DNA of 64,000 nucleotides. Source: Rhodoferax_B ferrireducens_A. GTDB lineage: Bacteria; Pseudomonadota; Gammaproteobacteria; Burkholderiales; Burkholderiaceae_C. The position numbers and the translations under genes are program-made. Where the stretch lies: the NCBI RefSeq assembly GCF_031458075.1, contig NZ_JAVDXT010000006.1, forward strand, positions 157,269-221,268. The letters run 5' to 3'. The notes under the pieces are model-generated. The model saw only the letters and a list, made by a program, of their open reading frames with translations, had not been told where the DNA came from and ran no database searches. Shown here piece by piece: positions 1 through 8,068 of the stretch (its first letter is position 1; each line of letters starts with the position of its first letter).

Positions 1-789
1 GTCTACCTGGTTGCCAGCAGCCCGCAGCTTGCGCGCCAGGCCTTCGGTGTTGCGTTGCGTATTGACGGTCTTGTCGTCTCGCCCGGCCAGCAGCAGGGTG
101 CGCGGGGCTTTGGTGGCTGCATGGTAGATAGGTTGGGAGTCGGCCGGGGTTTGTGGCCAGCCAAAGGCGACCTGGACCTCGGGGTCACCTATGGGCAGGA
201 AGTCGTAGGGGCCGGCCAGGCCGATCCAGCCTGCCAGACGGCTCGGTGCCAAGCCTACATGGGACAGCCAGCGCGGGTCCAGTGCCAGCATGGCGGCGTT
301 GTAGGCTCCGGCAGAGTGACCCATGACCAGCACGCCGTGCGGGTCGCCGCCCAGTGCTTCCGCGTGGGACAGCGTCCATAGTAGCGCCAGCGCGCAATCG
401 CTGAGAAGTTGGCGGTAAGCAACCTGAGGGCTGAGCCGGTAATCGGCCACCAAGGCGATGATGCCGTTGGCCGCCAGCGCTTCGCCGACGAAGCGGTAGT
501 CGGCGCGCTCGCCACGCGTCCAGTTGCCGCCGTAGAAAAATAGGACGACCGGTGCGCTGCCGGACGCCAAGCTGGTTGTGGGTTGGTAGATGTCCAGCAG
601 ATGCCGTGGGTCGGGGCCGTAAGGCACGCCGGTCTGGCCGCGGTAGGTGTCGTGGGCGACCAGGCGGTCGAGCGCGGCGGTGGCCGAGCAGCCTGAGAGC
701 AGCGCCATGGCGGCCGCACCGGCGCAGCGCAGGCTGGCGCGGCGGGTGATGGCGCCAGGGCGGGTGGGGGTGACGGAAGGTTGGGTCAT
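1..789 (-). CDS. alpha/beta hydrolase (carboxylesterase-like) lipoprotein, partial
   Basis: Reading the minus strand from the ATG at 789 gives an open frame that runs off the left edge after 263 codons, so the C-terminus (and the catalytic His) is missing. The N-terminus has twin arginines (R16-R17) and a lipobox ending LLSGC at C34, suggesting a Tat-type lipoprotein signal. Residues 84-90 (FFYGGNW) form an oxyanion-hole motif like the HGG motif of BD-FAE/carboxylesterase hydrolases, and GHSAG places the nucleophile at Ser159. An Asp in the segment AGRDDK is the likely acid residue. It probably hydrolyses small esters in the cell envelope; the substrate cannot be told. It is divergent from galE with 148 bases between them. 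Confidence 0.85.
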   Translation of the reverse strand, partial: MTQPSVTPTRPGAITRRASLRCAGAAAMALLSGCSATAALDRLVAHDTYRGQTGVPYGPDPRHLLDIYQPTTSLASGSAPVVLFFYGGNWTRGERADYRFVGEALAANGIIALVADYRLSPQVAYRQLLSDCALALLWTLSHAEALGGDPHGVLVMGHSAGAYNAAMLALDPRWLSHVGLAPSRLAGWIGLAGPYDFLPIGDPEVQVAFGWPQTPADSQPIYHAATKAPRTLLLAGRDDKTVNTQRNTEGLARKLRAAGNQVD

Positions 790-937
790 GGACTGGGTAC
801 GCAGCAGATGGCGGTTTGGATGTTGCAATGGGAAAAACCAGCGTTCCGCCAGTGCCGCTATCGCATCCACGCTGCCATATGGCGCTTCTACAATGCCTGT
901 TTGCCGGACATTCGGCGGTTGTGCACAAGGGATTCTT

Positions 938-1948
938 ATGATTTTTGTGACGGGCGGTGCTGGCTATATCGGCTCCCATACCTGCGTCGAACTGCTTAAC
1001 GCCGGCCTTGATGTCACGGTGTTCGACAACTTCTGCAACAGCCAGGCCGAGTCGCTGGTGCGGGTCGAGCGCATCACGGGCAAGAAACTCCGGGTGATCG
1101 ACGGCGATATCCGCGACCGGGCCGCGCTGGTGGCCGCACTGCAGTCCAGCCAGGCGACCGCGGTGATCCACTGCGCGGGCTTGAAGGCCGTGGGCGAGTC
1201 GGTGCAACAGCCGCTGCGCTACTACGACAACAACGTCGTCGGCACCCTGCGCTTGCTTGAGGCCATGGGCGAATGCGGCCTGAAGACGCTGGTGTTCAGC
1301 TCGTCGGCCACGGTATACGGCGATCCGCAGCGCCTGCCCTTGACCGAAGACCACCCGCTGTCGGCCACCAACCCCTATGGCCGCAGCAAGTTGATGGTGG
1401 AGGATTTATTGCGGGACCTGCACCGCAGCGACTCCTCCTGGCGCATCGGCATCCTGCGTTACTTCAACCCGGTAGGTGCGCACATCAGCGGCCTGATTGG
1501 CGAGGACCCGCGCGGCATTCCGAACAACCTGCTGCCGTTCGTCGCCCAGGTGGCGGTGGGGCAGCGCGAGTTTTTGAACGTATGGGGTGACGACTACGCC
1601 ACCGCCGACGGTACGGGCGTGCGCGACTACATCCACGTGGTGGACCTGGCTATTGGCCATCTGAAGGCGCTGGAGCGGCTGCAGGTGGTGCCGGACTTTT
1701 TGACCGTGAACCTGGGCACCGGCATAGGCTACAGCGTGCTGGACATGGTGCGGGCCTTCGAGCAGGCCAGTGGCAAACCGGTGCCGTACAAGGTGGCGCC
1801 GCGGCGGCCGGGCGATATTGCGGCCTGCTATGCCGAACCGAGCGCTGCCCGCGAGCTGCTAGGCTGGCGCGCCGAGCGCGGGCTGGATGCAATGTGTGCC
1901 GACGCCTGGCGCTGGCAAAGCGCCAACCCGACCGGGTTCAGCGCTTAG
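938..1948 (+). CDS. galE: UDP-glucose 4-epimerase GalE
   Basis: 336-residue short-chain dehydrogenase-fold epimerase that interconverts UDP-glucose and UDP-galactose using bound NAD, supplying galactose for surface glycans. The NAD-binding motif TGGAGYIGSH lies at residues 5-14 and the catalytic YGRSK (YxxxK) near residues 147-151, with the Ser-rich SSSATVYGD strand before it. Length matches the family. The frame is open far upstream, but the ATG at 938 is the right start because the nucleotide-binding strand begins at residue 2. Its stop is only 3 bases from the convergent MFS gene stop. Confidence 0.96.
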   Translation: MIFVTGGAGYIGSHTCVELLNAGLDVTVFDNFCNSQAESLVRVERITGKKLRVIDGDIRDRAALVAALQSSQATAVIHCAGLKAVGESVQQPLRYYDNNVVGTLRLLEAMGECGLKTLVFSSSATVYGDPQRLPLTEDHPLSATNPYGRSKLMVEDLLRDLHRSDSSWRIGILRYFNPVGAHISGLIGEDPRGIPNNLLPFVAQVAVGQREFLNVWGDDYATADGTGVRDYIHVVDLAIGHLKALERLQVVPDFLTVNLGTGIGYSVLDMVRAFEQASGKPVPYKVAPRRPGDIAACYAEPSAARELLGWRAERGLDAMCADAWRWQSANPTGFSA

Positions 1949-1951
1949 TTT

Positions 1952-3175
1952 CTAAACGCTGCGCCCGATATCGGGCCAGCGGCGGTGCAGCCAGGTCCAG
2001 GCCAGCAAGCCTACCGCCACCATGCAGGTCGACGCAATGGCCAGGGCGATGGCTGAATGCATCACCAGCGGTGCCAACACCCCCGCCACCAACCCGTTGG
2101 CGGTAGAGCCCAGGCAGGCCTGCAGCGATGAGGCCATGCCGCGGCGCTCGGGGTAGAGGTCGAGTACCAGCAGGGTGACCGCGGGCACCATCATGGCCCA
2201 GCCAAACGCGAAGATGGCCACCGGAAACAGCGCCCAGCTCACATGGGCTTTGAACAGCCAGTTGGCCAGCACATTGACTACCGACACCAGCACCATGATC
2301 ACAAAGCCATGGCGGATCTGCGTCTTGGCCGGAATCTTGCCCGCCATGCGGCCGCTGATCCAGGCCCCCGACATGATGCCGCTGATGGTCAGCAGGAAGA
2401 ACCAGAAGAACTCGGTCGGCCGCAGCGACAGCAACTGGCCTAGAAATTCCGGGGCGGACAGCACGTACAGAAACATGCCATTGAAGGGTACGCCGCTGGC
2501 CAGTGCCAGCAAGGCAAAGCGCGGGTTTGAGCACAGCTGCCAGTAGCCACGCAGCAGGTGCCGGGCGTTCATGGGCTGGCGTTGCGAGGCATGCAGGGTC
2601 TCGGGCAGAAACCGGAAGTTGGCCAGCCACAGCACCAGGCCGACGCCGGTGAGGAACCAGAAAATGCTGTGCCAGTTGATGTGCACAAACAGCCAGCCAC
2701 CAATGATGGGGGCAATCGCCGGGGCCACGCCGAAGTAGATGGTGATCTGGCTCATTACCTTTTGGGCATCGGCCGGAGCAAACATGTCGCGCACCACCGC
2801 CCGCGATACCACGATGCCCGCGCCGGTAGACAGGCCTTGCAGCGCCCTGAAGAACACCAGCTGCCCAATGCTTTGCGACAGCGCACAGCCTGCGCTGGCC
2901 AGGGTAAAAATCGCCAGCCCTGTGAGCACCACTGGACGGCGGCCAAAGCTGTCCGACAGCGCCCCGTGGAACAGGTTCATGAACGCAAAGCCGAACAAAT
3001 AGGCCGACAGCGTTTGCTGCATCTGGGCCGGGGTGGCGTTCAGCGATGCCGCAATACCCGAGAACGCCGGGATGAAGGTATCGATGGAAAACGGCCCGAG
3101 CATGCCGAGCAGGGCCAACAAGATAGCCAAAGCCCAGCGTGGCGCGGGCCACAACTGGGCGGCGTTAGGGTTCAT
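1952..3175 (-). CDS. Bcr/CflA family multidrug efflux MFS transporter
   Basis: 407-residue inner-membrane protein with twelve hydrophobic segments. It has the MFS signature loop between helices 2 and 3 (GALSDSFGRRPV) and the Bcr/CflA-type first helix with the PFSIDTFIPAF segment. This family exports drugs such as bicyclomycin or sulfonamides and also dipeptides or cysteine by proton antiport. It is convergent with galE and lies downstream of metK, separated from it by a relic of a second metK 3' end. The specific substrate is unknown. Confidence 0.9.
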   Translation of the reverse strand: MNPNAAQLWPAPRWALAILLALLGMLGPFSIDTFIPAFSGIAASLNATPAQMQQTLSAYLFGFAFMNLFHGALSDSFGRRPVVLTGLAIFTLASAGCALSQSIGQLVFFRALQGLSTGAGIVVSRAVVRDMFAPADAQKVMSQITIYFGVAPAIAPIIGGWLFVHINWHSIFWFLTGVGLVLWLANFRFLPETLHASQRQPMNARHLLRGYWQLCSNPRFALLALASGVPFNGMFLYVLSAPEFLGQLLSLRPTEFFWFFLLTISGIMSGAWISGRMAGKIPAKTQIRHGFVIMVLVSVVNVLANWLFKAHVSWALFPVAIFAFGWAMMVPAVTLLVLDLYPERRGMASSLQACLGSTANGLVAGVLAPLVMHSAIALAIASTCMVAVGLLAWTWLHRRWPDIGRSV

Positions 3176-3229
3176 AACCAGGGGCGGGGTGGTGGGCCCA
3201 CCAGTATCCCCGGGAATCGAGTTGCGTGC

Positions 3230-3273
3230 TTAGCCTTTCAAACCTGCCGCGTTCCGCAGCACCTGGGCCTTGT
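3230..3273 (-). pseudogene. relic of a second metK 3' end
   Basis: These 44 bases repeat the last codons of metK (3313-3356) in the same orientation. Both encode KAQVLRNAAGLKG followed by TAA. The copies differ at five positions, and all five are synonymous (four third positions, one Leu CTG/TTG first position). That pattern indicates two alleles that each evolved under protein-level selection, not a recent slip duplication. No further metK sequence is recognisable in the bases between the two copies. Confidence 0.75.
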
Positions 3274-3312
3274 GCCTTCGGCGCAAAGCCCATTGACCCT
3301 GCCATGCAGGAC

Positions 3313-4500
3313 TTAGCCCTTCAGGCCTGCTGCGTTCCGTAGCACCTGGGCCTTGTCAGTACGTTCCCAGGTGAACTCGGGCTCTTCGCGGCCGAAGTGG
3401 CCGTAGGCGGCGGTTTTTTCGTAGATCGGGCGCAGCAGGTCCAGCATCTGGATGATGCCCTTGGGGCGCAGGTCGAAGTGCTCGTTCACCAGCGCGGCGA
3501 TCTGCTCGTCGGGGATCACGCCCGTGCCTTCGGTGTAGACCGTGACGTTCATCGGCCGGGCCACGCCGATCGCGTAGGCCACCTGGATCTGGCACTGGCG
3601 CGCCAGGCCGGCGGCGACGATGTTCTTGGCCACATAGCGGGCTGCGTACGCGGCCGAGCGGTCCACCTTCGTAGGGTCTTTACCGCTGAAGGCGCCGCCG
3701 CCGTGCGGGCAGGCGCCGCCGTAGGTGTCGACAATGATCTTGCGTCCGGTCAGGCCGCAATCGCCTTGCGGGCCGCCAATGACGAAGCGGCCGGTGGGGT
3801 TGATCAGGTACTTGGTGTCCAGCAGCCATTCTTTGGGCAGCACCGGCTTGATGATTTCTTCGATGATGGCTTCGGTGAACGACGCCTTCATCTTCTTGTC
3901 GGTTTCCGACTGGTCGGGGCTGTGCTGGGTGGACAGCACCACGGTGTCGATGCTGTGCGGCTTGCCATCCACATAGCGCATGGTCACCTGGCTCTTCGCG
4001 TCTGGACGCAGGAAGGGCAGGCGGCCGTCCTTGCGCAGCTGGGCCTGGCGCTCGACCAGGCGGTGCGCGTAGTAGATCGGCGCGGGCATCAGCTCAGGCG
4101 TTTCGTTGCAGGCATAGCCAAACATCAGGCCCTGGTCACCGGCGCCAGTGTTCAGGTGGTCGTCGCTCGCGTGGTCCACGCCCTGGGCGATGTCGTTGCT
4201 CTGCTTGTCATAACAGACCATGACCGCGCAACCCTTGTGGTCGATGCCGTATTCGGTGTTGTCGTAGCCGATGCGCTTGATGGTGTCGCGCGCCACCTGG
4301 ATGTAGTCCACATGGGCGTTGGTGGTGATCTCGCCGGCCAGCACGACCAGGCCGGTGTTGGTCAGCGTTTCGGCGGCGACGCGGCTCAGCGGATCTTGTT
4401 TGAAGATTGCGTCCAGAATCGCGTCCGAGATCTGGTCGGCCACTTTATCGGGGTGGCCTTCGGAAACGGATTCGGAGGTAAAGAGAAAGTCGTTCGCCAT
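3313..4500 (-). CDS. metK: S-adenosylmethionine synthetase MetK
   Basis: 395-residue cytosolic enzyme that makes S-adenosylmethionine from methionine and ATP. Family motifs are present: GHPDK near the N-terminus, GAGDQGLMFGYA (ATP-binding loop) and GGGAFSGKDPTKVDRS (phosphate loop). The start MANDFLFTSES at 4500 is preferred over an in-frame start ten codons upstream because it aligns with the family and has an AGGAG ribosome site 10 bases ahead. The region upstream is shared with the divergent acyltransferase. A relic of the 3' end of another metK allele lies just downstream. Confidence 0.97.
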   Translation of the reverse strand: MANDFLFTSESVSEGHPDKVADQISDAILDAIFKQDPLSRVAAETLTNTGLVVLAGEITTNAHVDYIQVARDTIKRIGYDNTEYGIDHKGCAVMVCYDKQSNDIAQGVDHASDDHLNTGAGDQGLMFGYACNETPELMPAPIYYAHRLVERQAQLRKDGRLPFLRPDAKSQVTMRYVDGKPHSIDTVVLSTQHSPDQSETDKKMKASFTEAIIEEIIKPVLPKEWLLDTKYLINPTGRFVIGGPQGDCGLTGRKIIVDTYGGACPHGGGAFSGKDPTKVDRSAAYAARYVAKNIVAAGLARQCQIQVAYAIGVARPMNVTVYTEGTGVIPDEQIAALVNEHFDLRPKGIIQMLDLLRPIYEKTAAYGHFGREEPEFTWERTDKAQVLRNAAGLKG

Positions 4501-4649
4501 TTTGATGAAGCTCCTGCGTTTTGAAGACAATACACGGATGCGTTGCTTCCAGCTTAGGGCCTTGGCGAACGCTTTAGCAGATTTGTTTTAAGTCGCCCTG
4601 CAAGTAGTTCAATTAACTCAGCGACACCATTATTTTACCGCCTCGCCGT

Positions 4650-5498
4650 ATGTCCCTGTTATTTCGATGGTCCGCCCACCTGCCGCTGGCGGTATTGCAC
4701 ATGGTAGGCGCAGTGCTGGGTTGGCTGGCCTATCTGGCCTCGCCCACCTACCGGCGGCGCTTCCGCGAGAACGTGGCCCAGGCCGGGATTGCCCCGCGCC
4801 AGGCGCGCCGCGCGATTGCCGAAGCCGGCAAGCTGGTGACCGAGCTACCCTGGCTGTGGCTGCGTCCGCGCGCCGAGAAGCTACCGAAAATCACTTGGCA
4901 GGGCGTGGAGCTGCTGGAGGCCGCGCTGGCCCAGGGCAAGGGCCTGGTGTTCATGACGCCGCATGTGGGTAGCTTCGAAGTCGTGCCGCAGGCACATGCG
5001 GCGCGCTTCAGCGCGCAGTACGGCGACATGACGATTCTGTACAAACCGTCCAAGTTCGCCTGGCTGGACGCCCTGCTGAAAGATGCCCGCTCGGCCCCCG
5101 GCCTGGAGGCCGCGCCCACCACCACGGGCGGTGTGCGCATGCTGCTCAAGTCGCTGAAGCAGGGCCGGGTGGTCGGTATGCTGCCCGACCAGGTGCCCGG
5201 CGAGGGCCAGGGCGTGTGGGCGCCGTTTTTTGGCCGGCCGGCCTACACCATGACCCTGGCTTTACGTTTGGCGCGCCAGACCGGGGCGCCAATACTGGTA
5301 GCCTTGGGCGACCGCCTGCCCTGGGGGCGTGGTTATGTGATCCATGTGCACCCCCTGCAGCTGCCGCTGGACCAAGGCGACGAGGTCGCGGCCGCCGCGC
5401 TGAACGCCGCCATGGAAGACCTGATCCGCCAACGCCCTGGCATGTACCTCTGGAGCTACGCGCGCTACAAGCAGCCGCGGCCAGAATCCCGTCCCTAA
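4650..5498 (+). CDS. LpxL/HtrB-family lipid A acyltransferase 1
   Basis: 282-residue membrane-anchored acyltransferase with an N-terminal hydrophobic segment (about residues 10-28). The catalytic HxxxxE motif (HVGSFE) is at residues 105-110. The family adds a secondary acyl chain to Kdo2-lipid IVA on the inner leaflet. A second member follows 11 bases later, so the two probably form the LpxL/LpxM-like pair that completes lipid A. Which acyl chain each adds cannot be read from sequence. Confidence 0.92.
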   Translation: MSLLFRWSAHLPLAVLHMVGAVLGWLAYLASPTYRRRFRENVAQAGIAPRQARRAIAEAGKLVTELPWLWLRPRAEKLPKITWQGVELLEAALAQGKGLVFMTPHVGSFEVVPQAHAARFSAQYGDMTILYKPSKFAWLDALLKDARSAPGLEAAPTTTGGVRMLLKSLKQGRVVGMLPDQVPGEGQGVWAPFFGRPAYTMTLALRLARQTGAPILVALGDRLPWGRGYVIHVHPLQLPLDQGDEVAAAALNAAMEDLIRQRPGMYLWSYARYKQPRPESRP

Positions 5499-5509
5499 CT
5501 GGAATTTAG

Positions 5510-6376
5510 ATGTTTTCGCATGCAGTGATTGTTTTGATGCGCGTGCTGGCGCGCCTGCCGCTGGCCTGGCTGCGGGCTGTCGGCGCCGCCCTGGGCGTGC
5601 TGCTGTTCCAGCTGCTGCGCTCGCGACGGAAAGTGGCGAATACCAATCTTTTGCTATGCTTTCCAGAGCTGTCTGCGCAGGAGCGGCGTGCGCTGGTGCG
5701 CAAAATCTTCATACATTTCACCCAGGCCTGGCTGGACCGTGGCTGGCTCTGGCACGGCCCGCCCGAGCGCACCTTGCAGCGCCTGAAGATCGTCGGCGAC
5801 GTGGCCCAGCTGGACGGTGACACGCCAACGGTGCTGTTCGTGCCGCATTTCGTCGGCCTGGACGCGGGCGCCACCGCCTTGTCGCAGCAGGTGTCGCGCG
5901 ACTTCAACACCATCTTCACCCCGCAGTCGAACCAGGTGATGGACGCCTGGATCGCCGAAGGCCGGCAGCGCTTTGGCAATGCGCGCCTGTTCGATCGGCG
6001 CCAGGGCGTCAAGGAAATCGTTGCCTCGCTGCGCCAGGGCCAGCCGCTGTACCTGCTGCCGGACATGGACTTTGGCGCCAAGGATGCGTTTTTTGTGCTG
6101 TTCTACGGTGTGGCCGCGGCCACCGTGCCGTCGCTGTCGCGCTTCGCCCGGCTGGGCCGCGCCAAGGTGGTGCCGGTGCTGACGCGGATGACGCCGACCG
6201 GCTACGAGGTGGACATCCTGCCGGCCTGGGAGGACTTCCCCACCAACGACGCCGAGGCCGATACCGCGCTGATGAATCGGCGCCTGCAGGACTACATCGC
6301 CACCATGCCCGAGCAGTACTTCTGGGTCCACAAACGCTTCAAGACCCGGCCGCCGGGAGCGGCCGAGGTGTATTGA
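5510..6376 (+). CDS. LpxL/HtrB-family lipid A acyltransferase 2
   Basis: 288-residue paralogue of the preceding gene, co-transcribed with it. It starts at ATG 5510 with a hydrophobic N-terminal segment. The catalytic motif is HxxxxD (HFVGLD, residues 113-118), where the upstream copy has E. It also carries the conserved LPDMDFGAKDAFFV segment of LpxL-type enzymes. It presumably adds the second secondary acyl chain of lipid A, following the first acyltransferase. A family-A repeat fills the gap before the convergent engB. Confidence 0.92.
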   Translation: MFSHAVIVLMRVLARLPLAWLRAVGAALGVLLFQLLRSRRKVANTNLLLCFPELSAQERRALVRKIFIHFTQAWLDRGWLWHGPPERTLQRLKIVGDVAQLDGDTPTVLFVPHFVGLDAGATALSQQVSRDFNTIFTPQSNQVMDAWIAEGRQRFGNARLFDRRQGVKEIVASLRQGQPLYLLPDMDFGAKDAFFVLFYGVAAATVPSLSRFARLGRAKVVPVLTRMTPTGYEVDILPAWEDFPTNDAEADTALMNRRLQDYIATMPEQYFWVHKRFKTRPPGAAEVY

Positions 6377-6379
6377 TGT

Positions 6380-6440
6380 TTGCTATGGTTTTGGTAGCTG
6401 CTGGCGCAGTTGGAATATGCGCCAGAAGCCGAAAAGACGC
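6380..6440 (+). repeat. dispersed TAGCGC palindromic repeat, family A copy 1
   Basis: The sequence reads TGCTAT, then TAGCTGCTGGCGCA, a short spacer, and TGCGCCAGAAGCC, an imperfect inverted repeat. It occupies almost the whole gap between the convergent acyltransferase and engB stop codons. Five other copies are seen in the window, the closest in form at 26250-26308. Confidence 0.7.
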
Positions 6441-7214
6441 TTAATCTTCGTCGAGGTTTTCTGGCTCGTCCAGCGGCGCAGGGGCCGCCGCTGCCGGGGT
6501 GTCCTTGACCACCGGGTGGGCCCACTGCCAGAGCAACTGGCTGGCTTCGTCGATGCCCTGCTTCTTGAGCGCGGAGAACAGCTTGACCTCGCCGCCGCCG
6601 GCCTGCAGCCGCGCAATCGACAAGGCCTTGGTGGCTTCCTCGCGGTTCAGCTTGTCGGCCTTGGTCAGCAGGATCAGGAACTTCAGGCCTTCGGCGACCC
6701 GGGGGCGCACGATGTCGAGCAGGATCTCGTCCAGCTCGGTCAGGCCGTGGCGCGGATCGCACATCATCACGATGCCGACCAGGTTTTCACGCGTCACCAG
6801 GTAATTGGCCATCACCTGCTGCCAGCGGATCTTGTCGGCCTTGGGCACGGCCGCATAGCCGTAGCCGGGCAAATCGGCCAGCACGGCGTCGGTCACGCCC
6901 TGTTTACCCAGGCTGAACAGGTTGATGTTCTGGGTACGGCCGGGCTTCTTGGAGGCGTAGGCCAGTTGCTTTTGCTGCGTCAAGGTGTTGATGCAGGTGG
7001 ATTTGCCAGCATTCGAGCGGCCGACGAAGGCGATCTCGGGCACGGTCAGCGGCGGCAGGTGGTGCAGCTGGGGCGCGGTGGTCAGGAATTTGGCCGTGTG
7101 CATCCAGCCCGAGGCTATGACGGCCTGGCTTTTCAGGGGGGGCTGGGGGCCGCGGGGCGCGCCGGATGGGCTCGCCGAGGAGCCATCGGTGGGCGGTGTA
7201 GAGGTAGGGATCAT
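6441..7214 (-). CDS. engB: ribosome biogenesis GTPase EngB (YihA/YsxC)
   Basis: 257-residue TrmE-Era-EngA-EngB class GTPase needed for large ribosomal subunit assembly. G1 is GRSNAGKS, G3 is DLPGYG and G4 is TKAD. It is longer than the roughly 200-residue E. coli protein because of a Pro/Ser-rich N-terminal extension of about 35 residues and an acidic, Ala/Pro-rich tail ending EPENLDED. Divergent from the cytochrome c4 gene, a common Burkholderiales arrangement. A later start within the extension is possible. Confidence 0.94.
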   Translation of the reverse strand: MIPTSTPPTDGSSASPSGAPRGPQPPLKSQAVIASGWMHTAKFLTTAPQLHHLPPLTVPEIAFVGRSNAGKSTCINTLTQQKQLAYASKKPGRTQNINLFSLGKQGVTDAVLADLPGYGYAAVPKADKIRWQQVMANYLVTRENLVGIVMMCDPRHGLTELDEILLDIVRPRVAEGLKFLILLTKADKLNREEATKALSIARLQAGGGEVKLFSALKKQGIDEASQLLWQWAHPVVKDTPAAAAPAPLDEPENLDED

Positions 7215-7310
7215 GCAATCTTCAGTAGGTTCTCAGCGAGAGAACCGGGCCTGCATTGTAGAATCATTGGGTTGTACGCCCTAGAACAGACAATAGACAC
7301 ACCCCTCGAT

Positions 7311-7949
7311 ATGAAGCTTCTTGTCTCCTTGCTTACCGCCGTCGCGCTGGCCGCTCCCCTGATGTCGGCCTCGGCCAACGAAGAAAAAGCCGCAGCGCCC
7401 GTGGCCGCCAAACCAGATCTGGTCAAGGGCGAGGCCAGCTTCACCGCTGTATGCGCAGCCTGCCATGGAGCCGATGGCAACTCGGGCATCCCGGCCAACC
7501 CCAAGCTGGCGCAGCAGCACCCCGAATACCTGGTCAAGCAGCTGCAGGAATTCAAGTCCGGCAAGCGCAACAACGCCATCATGAAGGGTTTTGCCACCAC
7601 TTTGAGCGATGAAGACATGCGCAACATCGCTTTCTGGACCGCCTCCAAGAAAGCCAAGCCGGGCTTCGCCAAAGACAAAGAGCTGGTCGCCCTGGGCGAG
7701 CGCATCTACCGCGGCGGCATTGCCGACCGCCAGATCGCCGCCTGCGCCGGCTGCCACAGCCCCAATGGCGCCGGCATTCCGGCCCAGTACCCGCGCCTGG
7801 GTGGCCAGCACGCCGACTATGTGGCCAGCCAGCTGACCACCTTCCGCGACGGTGGCCGCAAGAACAGCCCGCAAATGACCCAGGTGGCCGCCAAATTGAA
7901 CGACCGCGAGATCAAAGCTGTAGCCGACTATATCGCCGGCCTGCATTGA
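7311..7949 (+). CDS. dihaem cytochrome c4
   Basis: 212-residue periplasmic electron carrier with a cleavable signal peptide (cleavage after ASA at residue 22). Two haem-binding CXXCH motifs are present, CAACH at residues 48-52 and CAGCH at 145-149, each in a cytochrome c domain, giving the tandem structure of cytochrome c4. Members pass electrons to terminal oxidases or denitrification enzymes. The frame is open upstream, but ATG 7311 gives the signal peptide. A strong intrinsic terminator follows, separating it from the resB-ccsA genes that mature c-type cytochromes. Confidence 0.93.
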   Translation: MKLLVSLLTAVALAAPLMSASANEEKAAAPVAAKPDLVKGEASFTAVCAACHGADGNSGIPANPKLAQQHPEYLVKQLQEFKSGKRNNAIMKGFATTLSDEDMRNIAFWTASKKAKPGFAKDKELVALGERIYRGGIADRQIAACAGCHSPNGAGIPAQYPRLGGQHADYVASQLTTFRDGGRKNSPQMTQVAAKLNDREIKAVADYIAGLH

Positions 7950-8001
7950 TGCTGGCTGTGCGCGGCGTTCTCTAGGGAACCAAGCGCCCAGTTCACACCC
8001 T

Positions 8002-8037
8002 AAAAGGGCGGGCCATCTCTGATGGCCCGCCCTTTTT
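8002..8037 (+). terminator. intrinsic terminator after cytochrome c4
   Basis: A long GC-rich stem (AAAGGGCGGGCCATC paired with GATGGCCCGCCCTTT) with a three-base loop is followed by a T run. It lies 52 bases after the cytochrome c4 stop and 32 bases before resB. Confidence 0.92.
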
Positions 8038-8068
8038 AGATTCTGTTACCGAAGCCTTTTACCGCTCC

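Noticed and set aside
185..1354. Long open frame on the minus strand across the esterase and galE
   Set aside because: Another minus frame gives an esterase with lipobox and GHSAG, and the plus strand gives GalE; this frame gives only Arg/Pro-rich sequence.
4501..4649. Possible SAM-sensing riboswitch upstream of metK
   Set aside because: No conserved pseudoknot or hairpin pattern of a known SAM or SAH riboswitch could be recognised in the 149 bases.
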